From Lachnospiraceae bacterium (GTDB lineage: Bacteria > Bacillota > Clostridia > Lachnospirales > Lachnospiraceae), in the NCBI GenBank assembly GCA_017612555.1, contig JAGAFR010000042.1, positions 1 to 38,521 on the forward strand: DNA of 38,521 bases. The letters run 5' to 3'. The notes under the pieces were generated by a model. It was not told the origin of the DNA. It was given only the letters and a program-made list of their open reading frames with translations, and ran no database searches. The stretch's first letter is position 1; each line of letters starts with the position of its first letter. Of the stretch, positions 7,777-16,470 are shown one piece after another. The position numbers were made by a program, and so were the translations under genes.

Positions 7777-9141
7777 ATGAAAAAGGTAGCATTTCACAAC
7801 CTCGGTTGTAAAGTGAATTCTTATGAGTTAGATGGAATTTCGCAAATGTTCCAAAATCGAGGCTACGAAATTGTAGATTTTGCACAAAAGGCAGACATAT
7901 ATATCGTAAACACGTGCACGGTAACCAATATCGCGGATCACAAGAGCAGGCAGATGCTCAACCGGGCAAAAGCTGCCAATCCTAATGCGATAGTTGTTGC
8001 GGTGGGCTGTTTTGTACAGAACGATCCCGAAGCGGCGGTCGCAAATGACTCAATAGATATCGCAGTGGGAAATGACCACAAAACCGAGCTTGTTGATATA
8101 GTTGAAGAATACATTGCGTGGGAAAAAGGTCTTCCGGACAGGAAGACTCTCGGCGGCAGGACGATAAGCGACCTTACTGCGAAATGCACATATGAGGATA
8201 TGACGATATCCCGTACAAGTGAGCATACCCGCGCGTATATGAAGATCCAGGACGGATGCAACCAGTTCTGCAGCTACTGTGCCATACCTTTGGCAAGAGG
8301 ACGCGTCAGGAGCAGGGGGCTTGAGAGTATCATAAGTGAGGCGGAAAGCCTGGCACAGAACGGTTACGGGGAAGTGGTGATAACAGGTATTCACTTAAGC
8401 TCTTACGGGTTGAATGAAAGCTACAACGAATTCGCCAAAACCGGAAATGCGAACACCAAGCTTCTGTCCGTCATAGAAGAGGTATCGCGCGTTCAGGGAA
8501 TAAACAGGATAAGGCTGGGTTCGCTCGAGCCAAGGCTGCTTACCGATGAATTTGTTCAGAGGCTTTCTTTGGTTGATAAGCTCTGCCCGCATTTTCACCT
8601 GTCGCTTCAGAGCGGATCGGACAGCGTGCTCAAAAGGATGAACAGACACTACACGACGGCGGAGTTTTTGGAAAAGACTGATCTTCTCAGAAGCCGTTTT
8701 GAACATCCGGCGATCACGACCGATATAATCGTTGGATTTCCGGGGGAGAGTGAGGAGGAATTTGAGCAGACACGCAGATTCCTTGATGAAGCTGATCTGT
8801 ATGAATGCCACATATTCAAGTATTCAAGGAGAAGGGGTACTGCTGCCGACAGGATGGAAGGACAACTGCCGGATGCGGTAAAATCAGCCAGATCTGCTGT
8901 GTTGATCGAGGATTCAAACCGAAGAAAACGTGATTTTGCAAGGTATTACCTCGGCAGGGAGGTAGAGGTCCTCACCGAGGATACGGAGATTTATGAAGGA
9001 AAGAGTTACACGGTCGGATATACGCCGGAATATGTCAAGGCGATGCTCCCGGTGACAAAAAGCGGCAGGATAACCCGTATCTTGTGTTTTGACAAACTAT
9101 GCGATACAATGCTAATAGGGAATCCATGCGAAACACCTTAG
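7777..9141 (+). CDS. mtaB: tRNA t6A37 methylthiotransferase MtaB
   Basis: A radical SAM enzyme that adds a methylthio group to t6A37, giving ms2t6A in ANN-decoding tRNAs. It is 454 residues, the usual length. The N-terminal UPF0004 domain has its three cluster cysteines in NLGCKVNSYE, NTCTVTNIAD and VGCFVQ. The radical SAM motif is GCNQFCSYCAIPLARG. The downstream segments GEVVITGIHLSSYG, HFHLSLQSGSDSVLKRMNRHYT and TDIIVGFPGE are characteristic of MtaB rather than MiaB. A C-terminal TRAM-like region follows. A weak GGAG about ten bases upstream supports ATG 7777. Confidence 0.95.
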   Translation: MKKVAFHNLGCKVNSYELDGISQMFQNRGYEIVDFAQKADIYIVNTCTVTNIADHKSRQMLNRAKAANPNAIVVAVGCFVQNDPEAAVANDSIDIAVGNDHKTELVDIVEEYIAWEKGLPDRKTLGGRTISDLTAKCTYEDMTISRTSEHTRAYMKIQDGCNQFCSYCAIPLARGRVRSRGLESIISEAESLAQNGYGEVVITGIHLSSYGLNESYNEFAKTGNANTKLLSVIEEVSRVQGINRIRLGSLEPRLLTDEFVQRLSLVDKLCPHFHLSLQSGSDSVLKRMNRHYTTAEFLEKTDLLRSRFEHPAITTDIIVGFPGESEEEFEQTRRFLDEADLYECHIFKYSRRRGTAADRMEGQLPDAVKSARSAVLIEDSNRRKRDFARYYLGREVEVLTEDTEIYEGKSYTVGYTPEYVKAMLPVTKSGRITRILCFDKLCDTMLIGNPCETP

Positions 9142-9166
9142 ACTTTTATATGAGAGAGGAGTTATT

Positions 9167-9430
9167 ATGCAGAATTTAGGAAATACCCAGTTTTTCAATG
9201 TTCAGACTGAACCTGAGACGGGGGTCAAGGTTGTTCTCGAGACTGTTTATGATGCCTTGAATGAAAAAGGCTATAATCCCGTGAATCAGATCGTGGGTTA
9301 TATAATGTCCGGCGATCCGACTTATATCACGAGTCATAATGGCGCCAGGAGCATGATCATGAAGGTTGAAAGGGACGAGCTTGTAGATGAACTCCTGACA
9401 TCATATATCAAGAGTAACGGCTGGCACTGA
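9167..9430 (+). CDS. ireB: IreB-family regulatory phosphoprotein (UPF0297, YrzL)
   Basis: A small cytoplasmic protein of 87 residues, full length for UPF0297. The family hallmark runs from [16 protein letters not shown] through [22 protein letters not shown]. In Enterococcus, IreB is phosphorylated by the Ser/Thr kinase IreK and influences cell-wall stress resistance; that is family knowledge, not visible here. The N-terminal Thr (NTQFF) corresponds to the region phosphorylated in IreB. GAGGAG lies upstream. It leads the conserved ireB-ruvX-DUF1292 trio. Confidence 0.93.
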   Translation: MQNLGNTQFFNVQTEPETGVKVVLETVYDALNEKGYNPVNQIVGYIMSGDPTYITSHNGARSMIMKVERDELVDELLTSYIKSNGWH

Positions 9431-9431
9431 C

Positions 9432-9866
9432 ATGAGGATTCTTGGACTGGATTACGGAAGCAAGACCGTAGGTGTTGCGATCTCCGATCCGCTTCTTCTG
9501 ACTGCTCAGGGAGTTGAGATCATAAGGAGGGAATCCGAGAACAAGCTGCGCAAGACTTGTGCCAGGATCGAAGAGATCATCGCGCAGTACGGCGATGTTG
9601 AAAAGATAGTATTGGGTTATCCCAAGAATATGAATAATACTATAGGAGACCGTGCGCGCAAGAGTGAAGAGTTTGCCGGAATGCTCGAGCGAAGGACCGG
9701 TCTTCCGGTTTTATTATGGGATGAGAGACTGACGACGGTTGAGGCTCACAGAACGATGACGGAGACCGGAGTCAAAGGAGTTGACCGCAGCAAATATGTC
9801 GATGAGATTGCGGCAATGCTCATCCTGCAAAACTATTTAGATATGTTGCAAGGAGGGACCCGCTGA
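9432..9866 (+). CDS. ruvX: RuvX/YqgF RNase H-fold nuclease (pre-16S rRNA processing or Holliday junction resolution)
   Basis: A 144-residue RNase H-like nuclease. The acidic catalytic residues are visible in [18 protein letters not shown] (first Asp), in [10 protein letters not shown] (Glu) and near the C-terminus in [13 protein letters not shown] (Asp). It starts one base after the ireB stop, so translation is coupled. The family has been assigned both Holliday-junction resolvase and 16S rRNA 5'-end maturation roles; the sequence alone does not decide between them. Confidence 0.93.
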   Translation: MRILGLDYGSKTVGVAISDPLLLTAQGVEIIRRESENKLRKTCARIEEIIAQYGDVEKIVLGYPKNMNNTIGDRARKSEEFAGMLERRTGLPVLLWDERLTTVEAHRTMTETGVKGVDRSKYVDEIAAMLILQNYLDMLQGGTR

Positions 9867-9883
9867 TAAGTGGGAGGATTCCT

Positions 9884-10135
9884 ATGGAAAAGATCAGATT
9901 CACGACTGATGAAGGCGAATGCGAATTCTATGTTATAGACGAGACGCGCATCAGTAACTGCAATTATATATTGGTTTCGGATTCGCTCGAAGATGAAGCC
10001 GAGGCAATGATACTGAAAGATGTATCCGAGGAAAGCGACACGGAAGCCGTATATGTTCCGGTGGAAGATGACGTGGAGCTTGATGCCGTTGCCGGTATCT
10101 TTGCCGAGAGTTTGGGGGATATAGATTTTGAATAA
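9884..10135 (+). CDS. DUF1292 protein (YrzB-like)
   Basis: An 83-residue acidic protein. It opens EKIRFTTDEGECEFYVIDE, followed by NYILVSD and EDEAEAMILKD, the normal DUF1292 pattern. The function is unknown, but it regularly follows ireB and ruvX in Firmicutes, as here. The ribosome binding site is GGGAGG. Its last eight bases overlap the TTG start of RNase J. Confidence 0.88.
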   Translation: MEKIRFTTDEGECEFYVIDETRISNCNYILVSDSLEDEAEAMILKDVSEESDTEAVYVPVEDDVELDAVAGIFAESLGDIDFE

Positions 10136-11798
10136 CGGGAAACTGCGCATCATACCTCTTGGCGGACTTGACCAGATAGGTATGAACATCACTGCGTTTG
10201 AATATGATAACGACATAATAGTGGTCGATTGCGGATTGGCGTTCCCTGAGGACGACATGCTCGGAATCGACCTTGTAATTCCCGATACTACGTATTTGGA
10301 AGAAAACATCGACAGGGTCAGGGGACTGGTCATAACTCACGGACACGAGGATCATATAGGAGCGATACCTTATGCCCTTCAGAAGTTCTCGACTCCGATC
10401 TACGGCACAAAGCTGACGATGGCTCTTATCGAGAACAAGCTGACCGAACATGAGATGATGGATATAACGGAGCGCCATGTGGTTTCTTTCGGACAGGTTG
10501 TGAAGTTCGGATCTCTAAAGGTCGAGTTCATCAGGACCAACCACAGCATCAGCGATGCGTGTGCGCTTGCGATAACATCGCCGGTCGGAGTGGTCGTCCA
10601 TACGGGTGATTTTAAAGTGGATTACACGCCGGTATTCGGCGATCCGATAGATCTTGCAAGATTCGCACAGTTGGGTAAGCAGGGTGTTCTGGCACTTTTG
10701 TGTGATTCGACCAATGCAGAGCGGCCGGGATTTACCAACTCTGAGAGAACGGTCGGAAGAGCGCTTGATGCCATCTTTTCCGATCACGGATCATCCAGGA
10801 TACTTGTTGCGACATTTTCTTCCAATGTGGACAGGGTCCAGCAGATCATCAATTCCGCCAGCCGGTACGGCAGAAAAGTCGTCCTTGAAGGGCGAAGCAT
10901 GATCAACATCATCAAGACCGCCATCGATATGGGATATGTCAGCATACCTGAAGGGATACTGATCGATATCTCACAGATACGGGATTATCCCGACGACAAG
11001 CTTGTCATCATTACGACCGGAAGTCAGGGCGAATCGATGGCAGCTCTTTCGAGGATAGCAACAAGCATGCATAAGATGGTGTCCATCAAGCCCGGAGATG
11101 TGGTCGTATTTTCTTCCAATCCCATACCCGGTAATGAGAAAGCGGTATTCAAGGTGATAAATGAGCTGAGCCTGAAGGGTGCGGAAGTCATATTCCAGGA
11201 TACACACGTAAGCGGTCACGCATGTCAGGAAGAGATCAAGCTCATATACACTCTCACGAGGCCGAAGTTTGCCATACCGGTACACGGAGAACACCGCCAT
11301 CTGATGGCGCAAAGAAGTGTTGCGATAGATGTGGGTGTACCGAAGGAAAACGTCAAGATACTCTCAAACGGTCAGGTTCTTGAGCTTGACAGGAACAGCG
11401 CCAAGGTTGTGGCAGAGGTTCAAAACGGTGCGGTATTTGTTGACGGACTCGGTGTCGGAGATGTGGGGAACGTGGTACTTCGCGACAGACAGAGGCTTGC
11501 AGATGACGGTATCGTGATAGTATGCGCAACTCTTGAGCCGGGCACCAATATAGTTGTCTCGGGACCGGTCGTGATGTCGAGAGGTTTCGTATATATCAAG
11601 GAATCTGATGAGTTCATGCTCGAAGCCAAGGAAGTCGTGATAGAGGCTCTCGAGAAGATCCAGGACAAGAACATCACGAGCAGAGTCAAGATAAGGGATA
11701 ATATCAAAGACGCACTTTCGGGATTTATATGGAAGCGTATCAAGAGGAGCCCGATGATACTGCCGATAATTATGGAATACGAAAACAGCGAGGTTTGA
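10128..11798 (+). CDS. rnj: Ribonuclease J
   Basis: A 556-residue metallo-beta-lactamase/beta-CASP ribonuclease with endo- and 5'-3' exonuclease activity in mRNA decay and rRNA maturation. The zinc motif is HGHEDHIG at residues 71-78. Further ligands are in RTNHSISDACAL, HTGDFKVD and, near residue 390, PVHGEHRH. The start is a TTG codon (10128), with GGGGGAT eight bases upstream inside the DUF1292 gene, because no ATG precedes the conserved LRIIPLGGLDQIGMN segment. The gene is followed after one base by a YlbF-family gene. The sequence does not say whether this is the J1 or J2 paralogue. Confidence 0.94.
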   Translation: MNNGKLRIIPLGGLDQIGMNITAFEYDNDIIVVDCGLAFPEDDMLGIDLVIPDTTYLEENIDRVRGLVITHGHEDHIGAIPYALQKFSTPIYGTKLTMALIENKLTEHEMMDITERHVVSFGQVVKFGSLKVEFIRTNHSISDACALAITSPVGVVVHTGDFKVDYTPVFGDPIDLARFAQLGKQGVLALLCDSTNAERPGFTNSERTVGRALDAIFSDHGSSRILVATFSSNVDRVQQIINSASRYGRKVVLEGRSMINIIKTAIDMGYVSIPEGILIDISQIRDYPDDKLVIITTGSQGESMAALSRIATSMHKMVSIKPGDVVVFSSNPIPGNEKAVFKVINELSLKGAEVIFQDTHVSGHACQEEIKLIYTLTRPKFAIPVHGEHRHLMAQRSVAIDVGVPKENVKILSNGQVLELDRNSAKVVAEVQNGAVFVDGLGVGDVGNVVLRDRQRLADDGIVIVCATLEPGTNIVVSGPVVMSRGFVYIKESDEFMLEAKEVVIEALEKIQDKNITSRVKIRDNIKDALSGFIWKRIKRSPMILPIIMEYENSEV

Positions 11799-11799
11799 T

Positions 11800-12138
11800 A
11801 TGCTGAGCGATGCACTGACAAAAGCCGCAAAAAGCGTTTCGGATGCCATCAGGCAGACCGATGAGTATAAGGATTATACTGAGCAGAAAAAACTTGTCCG
11901 TTCCAATCCCGAGACCAAAAAGCTCATAGAAAGAGCCAGGTTTATTCAGGAAAAGCTGATGGAGATCCCTGAAAACGACAGGAACAGCGATTATGTTGAT
12001 TCGCTTCAGGACGAGTATGAGGAACTGACGGAGAACACATCCGTGTATGAATATATGAGGATCGAATCGGTGTACGTAGCCATGGTCCAGGAGGCACTTG
12101 GGACCATAGTCGAAGACATAGATATAGATATTATGTGA
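11800..12138 (+). CDS. YlbF family protein
   Basis: A 112-residue, mostly helical and highly charged protein. The pattern of an N-terminal AxxLAxAIxxTDEYKxY-like helix, a P-containing turn (SNPETKKLI) and a C-terminal helix is typical of the YlbF/YmcA family. In Bacillus subtilis, YlbF, YmcA and YaaT form a complex that works with RNase Y in mRNA processing. Being one base downstream of RNase J supports an RNA-turnover role. GAGG sits six bases before the ATG. Confidence 0.85.
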   Translation: MLSDALTKAAKSVSDAIRQTDEYKDYTEQKKLVRSNPETKKLIERARFIQEKLMEIPENDRNSDYVDSLQDEYEELTENTSVYEYMRIESVYVAMVQEALGTIVEDIDIDIM

Positions 12139-12162
12139 TAAGGTTTATCAGAGGAACAGGTA

Positions 12163-12744
12163 ATGAACATTAAGAGCTTAGCCCTTGGTTTCATGGGGTT
12201 CATAGTCAGAGCAGCGATACTTGCGATCGCGATACTCGTGATATTTCGAATAGGTCAGGAAGCATACGACTTCGGATTCAGGATATATACCGAAGAGGCG
12301 ATGAGTCCGGCTCCCGGACGTGATGTTGCCGTCACGATAGTCCAGGGCGATTCCACGATGGATGTGGGCAGGATGTTTGAAGAAAAAGGGCTTATAAGAG
12401 ACGCCAAGCTTTTCTATGCACAGAAGAAATGTTCCGTTTATGATGCGGATATCAAGCCCGGCTTTTATACTCTCAATACTTCAATGACTGCTGACGATAT
12501 GTTTGCGATCATTGCGGGAAGAAAGGATTCGGAAAAGACCGATGAAGAAGACGAGGATGATGACGGAACAGCGCTTTCGGATGTTCCTTTAAGCGAGGAA
12601 TCGGCGCTTGATAAGGTTTCGGGAGAATGGGAAGGAACCGAAGAAGGAGAACTTCCTGAAGAGGAAGAACTGCACGATCCGTATGAAGAAGGAGCGGAGT
12701 CCGAAGACGTACAGGCAGAAGATGGCGGCGGTGGCGGACAGTGA
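12163..12744 (+). CDS. MltG-like membrane protein without the catalytic domain
   Basis: A 193-residue protein with one membrane segment (about 13-35) and then a domain at about 55-125 that resembles the LysM-like N-terminal part of endolytic transglycosylase MltG/YceG (VTIVQGDSTMDVGRMFEEKG, then KPGFYTLNTSMTADDMFAII). The catalytic YceG domain that should follow is absent. Instead there is a 65-residue, very acidic Glu/Asp-rich tail ending GGGGGQ. The gene has a good ribosome binding site (AGAGGA) and overlaps trmR by four bases, so it is probably expressed and not decayed. It could bind glycan strands or a partner; it should not cut. Confidence 0.7.
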   Translation: MNIKSLALGFMGFIVRAAILAIAILVIFRIGQEAYDFGFRIYTEEAMSPAPGRDVAVTIVQGDSTMDVGRMFEEKGLIRDAKLFYAQKKCSVYDADIKPGFYTLNTSMTADDMFAIIAGRKDSEKTDEEDEDDDGTALSDVPLSEESALDKVSGEWEGTEEGELPEEEELHDPYEEGAESEDVQAEDGGGGGQ

Positions 12745-13406
12745 TCACCGACGAGAGAACAGCTGCTTTCATAGAATCCATTGAGTGCTCCAACCCGCCT
12801 TATCTTGAGGAACTTGAGAGGATCACACGCGCCGATAACATACCGATGATCAGAAAGAGTGCTCAGAGCCTCATCAGATTTGTTCTTGCCGATATCAGAC
12901 CTTCGTCGATACTGGAGATCGGAACGGCAACGGGGTTTTCGGCGATATTCATGGCAACGTATGCCAAGACGGCGCATATCGATACGATAGAAAACTACGA
13001 AAAGCGCATAACCGTGGCCAGGAAAAACATAGTCGATGCCGGATTTGAAGACAGGATCAACCTTATTGAAGGCGATGCGCAGTCTGTCATAGAAGACCTT
13101 GCGGCAAAGAACAGATCTTACGACATGATCTTTGTGGATGCCGCGAAGGCACAGTATATAAGCTATTTTCCGGTATGTAAGAAAATGCTCGGAAAAGGCG
13201 GCGTTCTCATCTGCGATAATGTGCTCTTTGACGGTGATATAGTTTTATCAAGATTTGCGGTAAGAAGAAGGGACCGGACGATCCATGCGAGGATGAGAGA
13301 GTTCCTTCGGACTCTTTCCGAGGATGCGGAAATGGTCACAACGATACTTCCGATAGGAGACGGGATGACACTTTCCGTTAAGAATTTGTCAGGTAAGGTA
13401 CTGTAA
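12741..13406 (+). CDS. trmR: tRNA 5-hydroxyuridine methyltransferase TrmR-like O-methyltransferase
   Basis: A 221-residue class I SAM methyltransferase of the YrrM/caffeoyl-CoA-type O-methyltransferase family. Motif I is ILEIGTATGFSAI, with acidic motif IENYE. MIFVDAAKAQY carries the metal-ligand Asp, and ICDNVLFDG is the family NVL(F/W)xG segment. It uses a GTG start whose last bases form the stop of the preceding gene. In Bacillus the homologue makes 5-methoxyuridine in tRNA from 5-hydroxyuridine supplied by the peptidase-U32-like TrhP proteins. The next gene is such a protein, so the pair forms one tRNA-modification step. Confidence 0.87.
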   Translation: MITDERTAAFIESIECSNPPYLEELERITRADNIPMIRKSAQSLIRFVLADIRPSSILEIGTATGFSAIFMATYAKTAHIDTIENYEKRITVARKNIVDAGFEDRINLIEGDAQSVIEDLAAKNRSYDMIFVDAAKAQYISYFPVCKKMLGKGGVLICDNVLFDGDIVLSRFAVRRRDRTIHARMREFLRTLSEDAEMVTTILPIGDGMTLSVKNLSGKVL

Positions 13407-13413
13407 AATTTCT

Positions 13414-14664
13414 ATGAGTGATATGAAGAAACCGGAGCTTCTCGTACCTGCGGGAAGTCTTGAGGTATTAAAGACCGCAGTCCGGTATGGTGCGGATGCG
13501 GTATATATAGGCGGTGAGGCCTTCAGTCTGCGAGCCAAGGCAAAGAACTTTTCCCTGGAAGAGATGGATGAGGGCATAAAGTTTGCTCATGAGCACGGAG
13601 TACGGGTTCATGTAACGGCAAATATCTATGCACATGACCGTGACATGGATGAGGCGAGAGAGTATTTTACCGAGCTTAGCAAGCTTCGTCCGGATGCGAT
13701 CCTTATCGCCGATCCGGGTCTGTTCATGCTGGAGCGTGAGATATGCCCCGAGATACCGGTTCATATCAGTACTCAGGCAAACAATACAAACTACAAGACA
13801 TTTGAATTTTGGCACAAGCTTGGCGCAGAGAGGGTAGTCTGCGCAAGGGAGATGACTCTCGACGAGATCAGGGAACTTCGAGATAAGATCCCTGAAGATA
13901 TGGATATCGAATGCTTTATCCATGGAGCGATGTGCATTTCATATTCGGGGAGATGCCTTCTGTCGGCTTATATGACGGGCAGAAGTGCCAACCGGGGCGA
14001 ATGCACTCATCCGTGCAGATGGAAATACGGTCTTGTTGAAGAGATGAGGCCGGGAGAGTACATGCCTGTCGAAGAAAATGACAGAGGTACTTTTATCTTC
14101 AATTCCAAGGATCTGTGCATGATAGAGCACATTCCCGAGATGATCGAGGCAGGTATCAACAGCTTCAAGATCGAAGGCCGGATGAAGACGGCACTGTATG
14201 TTGCAACGGTTGCAAGAACGTATCGTAAGGCGATAGATGACTGGTTCCTGGATCCGCAAATATACAGAAATAATATTGAGTGGTACAAGAGCGAGATCGC
14301 CAAGTGTACATACAGAAACTACACGACGGGATTTTATTTCGGCAATCCCGGAGTAGAGTCACAGATATATGATAACAGCACATATGTGGTGGAATACGTG
14401 TACCTCGGGATCATCGAGGAAGTGACCGGTGACGGAAGGATCAGGCTCACCCAGAAGAACAAGTTCTGCGTCGGTGATTCGATAGAGATCATGAAGCCCG
14501 GAGGAGACAATATATTTGCCGCAGTTACAGATATTAAGAGCGAGGATGGCATAAGCCAGGAGAGTGCTCCTCATGCGTGCCAGGTCATATACGTTACACT
14601 TGATCCTAAGGATGGTAACGGACCGGCAGCGCAGGTCGGAGATGTTCTTCGCATGAAGGCATAA
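13414..14664 (+). CDS. trhP: U32 peptidase-family protein, likely tRNA hydroxylation protein TrhP
   Basis: A 416-residue U32-family protein. The N-terminal barrel begins PELLVPAGSLEVLKTAVRYGADAVY. The family signature is ECFIHGAMCISYSGRCLLS, and nearby Cys residues (GECTHPCRW) complete the cluster-binding set seen in TrhP/RlhA-like members. A C-terminal beta domain (about 330-416) is present. Older annotation calls these collagenase-like peptidases, but bacterial members next to trmR work in prephenate-dependent tRNA 5-hydroxyuridine formation. It lies seven bases after trmR, and co-transcription is likely. Confidence 0.88.
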   Translation: MSDMKKPELLVPAGSLEVLKTAVRYGADAVYIGGEAFSLRAKAKNFSLEEMDEGIKFAHEHGVRVHVTANIYAHDRDMDEAREYFTELSKLRPDAILIADPGLFMLEREICPEIPVHISTQANNTNYKTFEFWHKLGAERVVCAREMTLDEIRELRDKIPEDMDIECFIHGAMCISYSGRCLLSAYMTGRSANRGECTHPCRWKYGLVEEMRPGEYMPVEENDRGTFIFNSKDLCMIEHIPEMIEAGINSFKIEGRMKTALYVATVARTYRKAIDDWFLDPQIYRNNIEWYKSEIAKCTYRNYTTGFYFGNPGVESQIYDNSTYVVEYVYLGIIEEVTGDGRIRLTQKNKFCVGDSIEIMKPGGDNIFAAVTDIKSEDGISQESAPHACQVIYVTLDPKDGNGPAAQVGDVLRMKA

Positions 14665-14674
14665 AGGAGAGTGT

Positions 14675-15613
14675 ATGAGTTTATTATCTGTTATAGTTCC
14701 GTGTTATAACGAAGAGGCTGCCATACCCTTTTTCTATGATGCGATCGAGAAGATAAGGGGACAGTTCGCAGAAAAACACCCTGATGTTGATTTTGAATAC
14801 ATATTTATCGATGACGGCTCAAAGGATGATACGCTCGCTGTCATAAAGAGATTTCGCGAGAAGGATAAGAGAGTACGTTTTGTATCATTTTCGAGAAACT
14901 TCGGAAAAGAAGCAGCACTTTATGCGGGATTTTCAAAAGCGGCAGGAGACTACGTGGTGTGCATGGATGCGGACCTTCAGGACCCGCCGGAGCTTATGAT
15001 CGAGATGTATGAAGCGATCGTAAATGAAGGATACGATTCCGCCGCAACGAGAAGAGTAACAAGAAAAGGTGAACCGAAGATCAGGTCATTCTTTGCCAGG
15101 ATGTTCTACAGGCTCATGAACAGGATAAGTGATATCGAGTTTGTTGACGGAGCAAGGGATTATCGTATAATGAGCCGCAAGATGGTGGATGCGATCCTGG
15201 AACTTGGTGAGAACAACAGGTTCACCAAGGGTATATACAGCTGGGTAGGATTTAGGACCAAGTGGATAGAATTTGAAAATGTGGAGAGGATCGCCGGAGA
15301 GACCAAATGGTCATTCTTCGGACTGCTTCGCTATTCGTTCGAAGCGATACTCGGGTTTTCAACGGCCCCGCTGTCGTTTGTGATAACGCTCGGATTCATC
15401 GTAACGTTCATGGCATTTGCGCTTATCATATTTGTTGTTATCAAGACACTTCTGTACGGAGATCCCACGAGCGGATGGCCGTCAATGATATGTATCATCG
15501 TGTTCTTTGCCGGAACGCAGCTGTTGTGTACGGGTATAGTGGGAGCGTATCTCGGCAAGACATATCTTGAGACCAAGAACAGACCCATATTCATCACAAA
15601 AGAAGAGGAGTGA
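14675..15613 (+). CDS. Family 2 glycosyltransferase, polyprenyl-phosphate type (GtrB/DPM1-like)
   Basis: A 312-residue enzyme. The GT-A domain begins LLSVIVPCYNEEAAIPFF and carries the nucleotide-sugar motif FIDDGSKDDT and the metal-binding CMDADLQDPPE. SFSRNFGKEAALYAGF is typical of the undecaprenyl-phosphate glucosyl or mannosyl transferase group. Two C-terminal membrane segments (about 227-255 and 263-290) anchor it, as in GtrB. It probably loads a sugar onto undecaprenyl phosphate for cell-envelope glycosylation. AAGGAGA precedes the ATG. The stop overlaps the next glycosyltransferase. Confidence 0.9.
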   Translation: MSLLSVIVPCYNEEAAIPFFYDAIEKIRGQFAEKHPDVDFEYIFIDDGSKDDTLAVIKRFREKDKRVRFVSFSRNFGKEAALYAGFSKAAGDYVVCMDADLQDPPELMIEMYEAIVNEGYDSAATRRVTRKGEPKIRSFFARMFYRLMNRISDIEFVDGARDYRIMSRKMVDAILELGENNRFTKGIYSWVGFRTKWIEFENVERIAGETKWSFFGLLRYSFEAILGFSTAPLSFVITLGFIVTFMAFALIIFVVIKTLLYGDPTSGWPSMICIIVFFAGTQLLCTGIVGAYLGKTYLETKNRPIFITKEEE

Positions 15614-16458
15614 TCCCTATTAAGATTAGTGTGATAACTGTTTGCTACAATGCTTCCCGGCTTCTTCCGGCTACGATCGAGTCTGTCCTTATGCAGGAAT
15701 ATACGGATTACGAGTATGTGATAGAAGACGGAGGATCGACTGATGATACGCAGTCTGTTGTAGAAGGATACACGGACAGGTTCAGACAGAAAGGGATCCC
15801 TTTTAAGTTTATCAGCAAGAGTGATAACGGAATATACGATGCGATGAACAAGGGAGTTGCCGCTTCTTCCGGTGAGTATATCAACTTCATGAATGCGGGC
15901 GATTGTTTTTACAATACATTTGTATTAAATCGTATATCCGATACGATAGAAGAGAATAAAGAAAACGCCCCCGCAGTTGTATACGGTGACTGTGCCGTTT
16001 ACGAATACGGGGCTTTTCATCTGTTTGCAAAGGATCCGGGAAGGATCACAAAAGCCATGCCGTTTTCACATCAGTCGGTATTTGCAAGAGCAAGCTTACT
16101 TCGCGATCATCCTTTTAATACGCGGTACAGATACAGCGCGGATTATGATTTTCTGCTCACGGTGCATGATATGGGAGGTGAGTTTGTCGATTCGCACGCA
16201 GTTGTGTGCATCACGAACGCTGACGGACTCTCAAGCGTCAACTATCATGATACTCTTATGGAAAGTTCGCAGATACTTGCGGACCATGGCTTGGGATCCG
16301 ATCCCGCGGAACTTGCGAAAAAAGAAAAAGAACTCAGGATCAAGCAGTTCGTTCTCGATCATTTTCCGCAGATCATCAAGAAATGCATAAGAAAAGCCCA
16401 GATAATAAAGCGGGGCCAGGGCTATAAAGCCGTGATCCCGCCGTGGTTTCATATATAA
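15610..16458 (+). CDS. Family 2 glycosyltransferase
   Basis: A soluble GT-A enzyme of about 280 residues. The core ISVITVCYNASRLLPATIESV is followed by the VIEDGGSTDDTQSVV nucleotide-binding segment, SDNGIYDAMNKGVAASSGEYINFMNAGD with the metal-binding region, and MPFSHQSVFARASLL. This matches the WcaA/colanic-acid-like subgroup. The start is uncertain. GTG 15610 overlaps the previous stop but lies on the ribosome binding site. An ATT at 15619 sits eight bases after GGAG, exactly where relatives have the Met of MKISVITVCYN. GTG 15631 is too late. It probably acts with the preceding enzyme on an envelope polysaccharide. Confidence 0.85.
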   Translation: MIPIKISVITVCYNASRLLPATIESVLMQEYTDYEYVIEDGGSTDDTQSVVEGYTDRFRQKGIPFKFISKSDNGIYDAMNKGVAASSGEYINFMNAGDCFYNTFVLNRISDTIEENKENAPAVVYGDCAVYEYGAFHLFAKDPGRITKAMPFSHQSVFARASLLRDHPFNTRYRYSADYDFLLTVHDMGGEFVDSHAVVCITNADGLSSVNYHDTLMESSQILADHGLGSDPAELAKKEKELRIKQFVLDHFPQIIKKCIRKAQIIKRGQGYKAVIPPWFHI

Positions 16459-16470
16459 AGATCATTTTTT

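Noticed and set aside
12465-12977. Long minus-strand open frame rich in serine opposite the acidic tail.
   Set aside because: It is the antisense shadow of Glu/Asp codons (GAA/GAG/GAT read as Ser/Phe/Leu) with no ribosome binding site.
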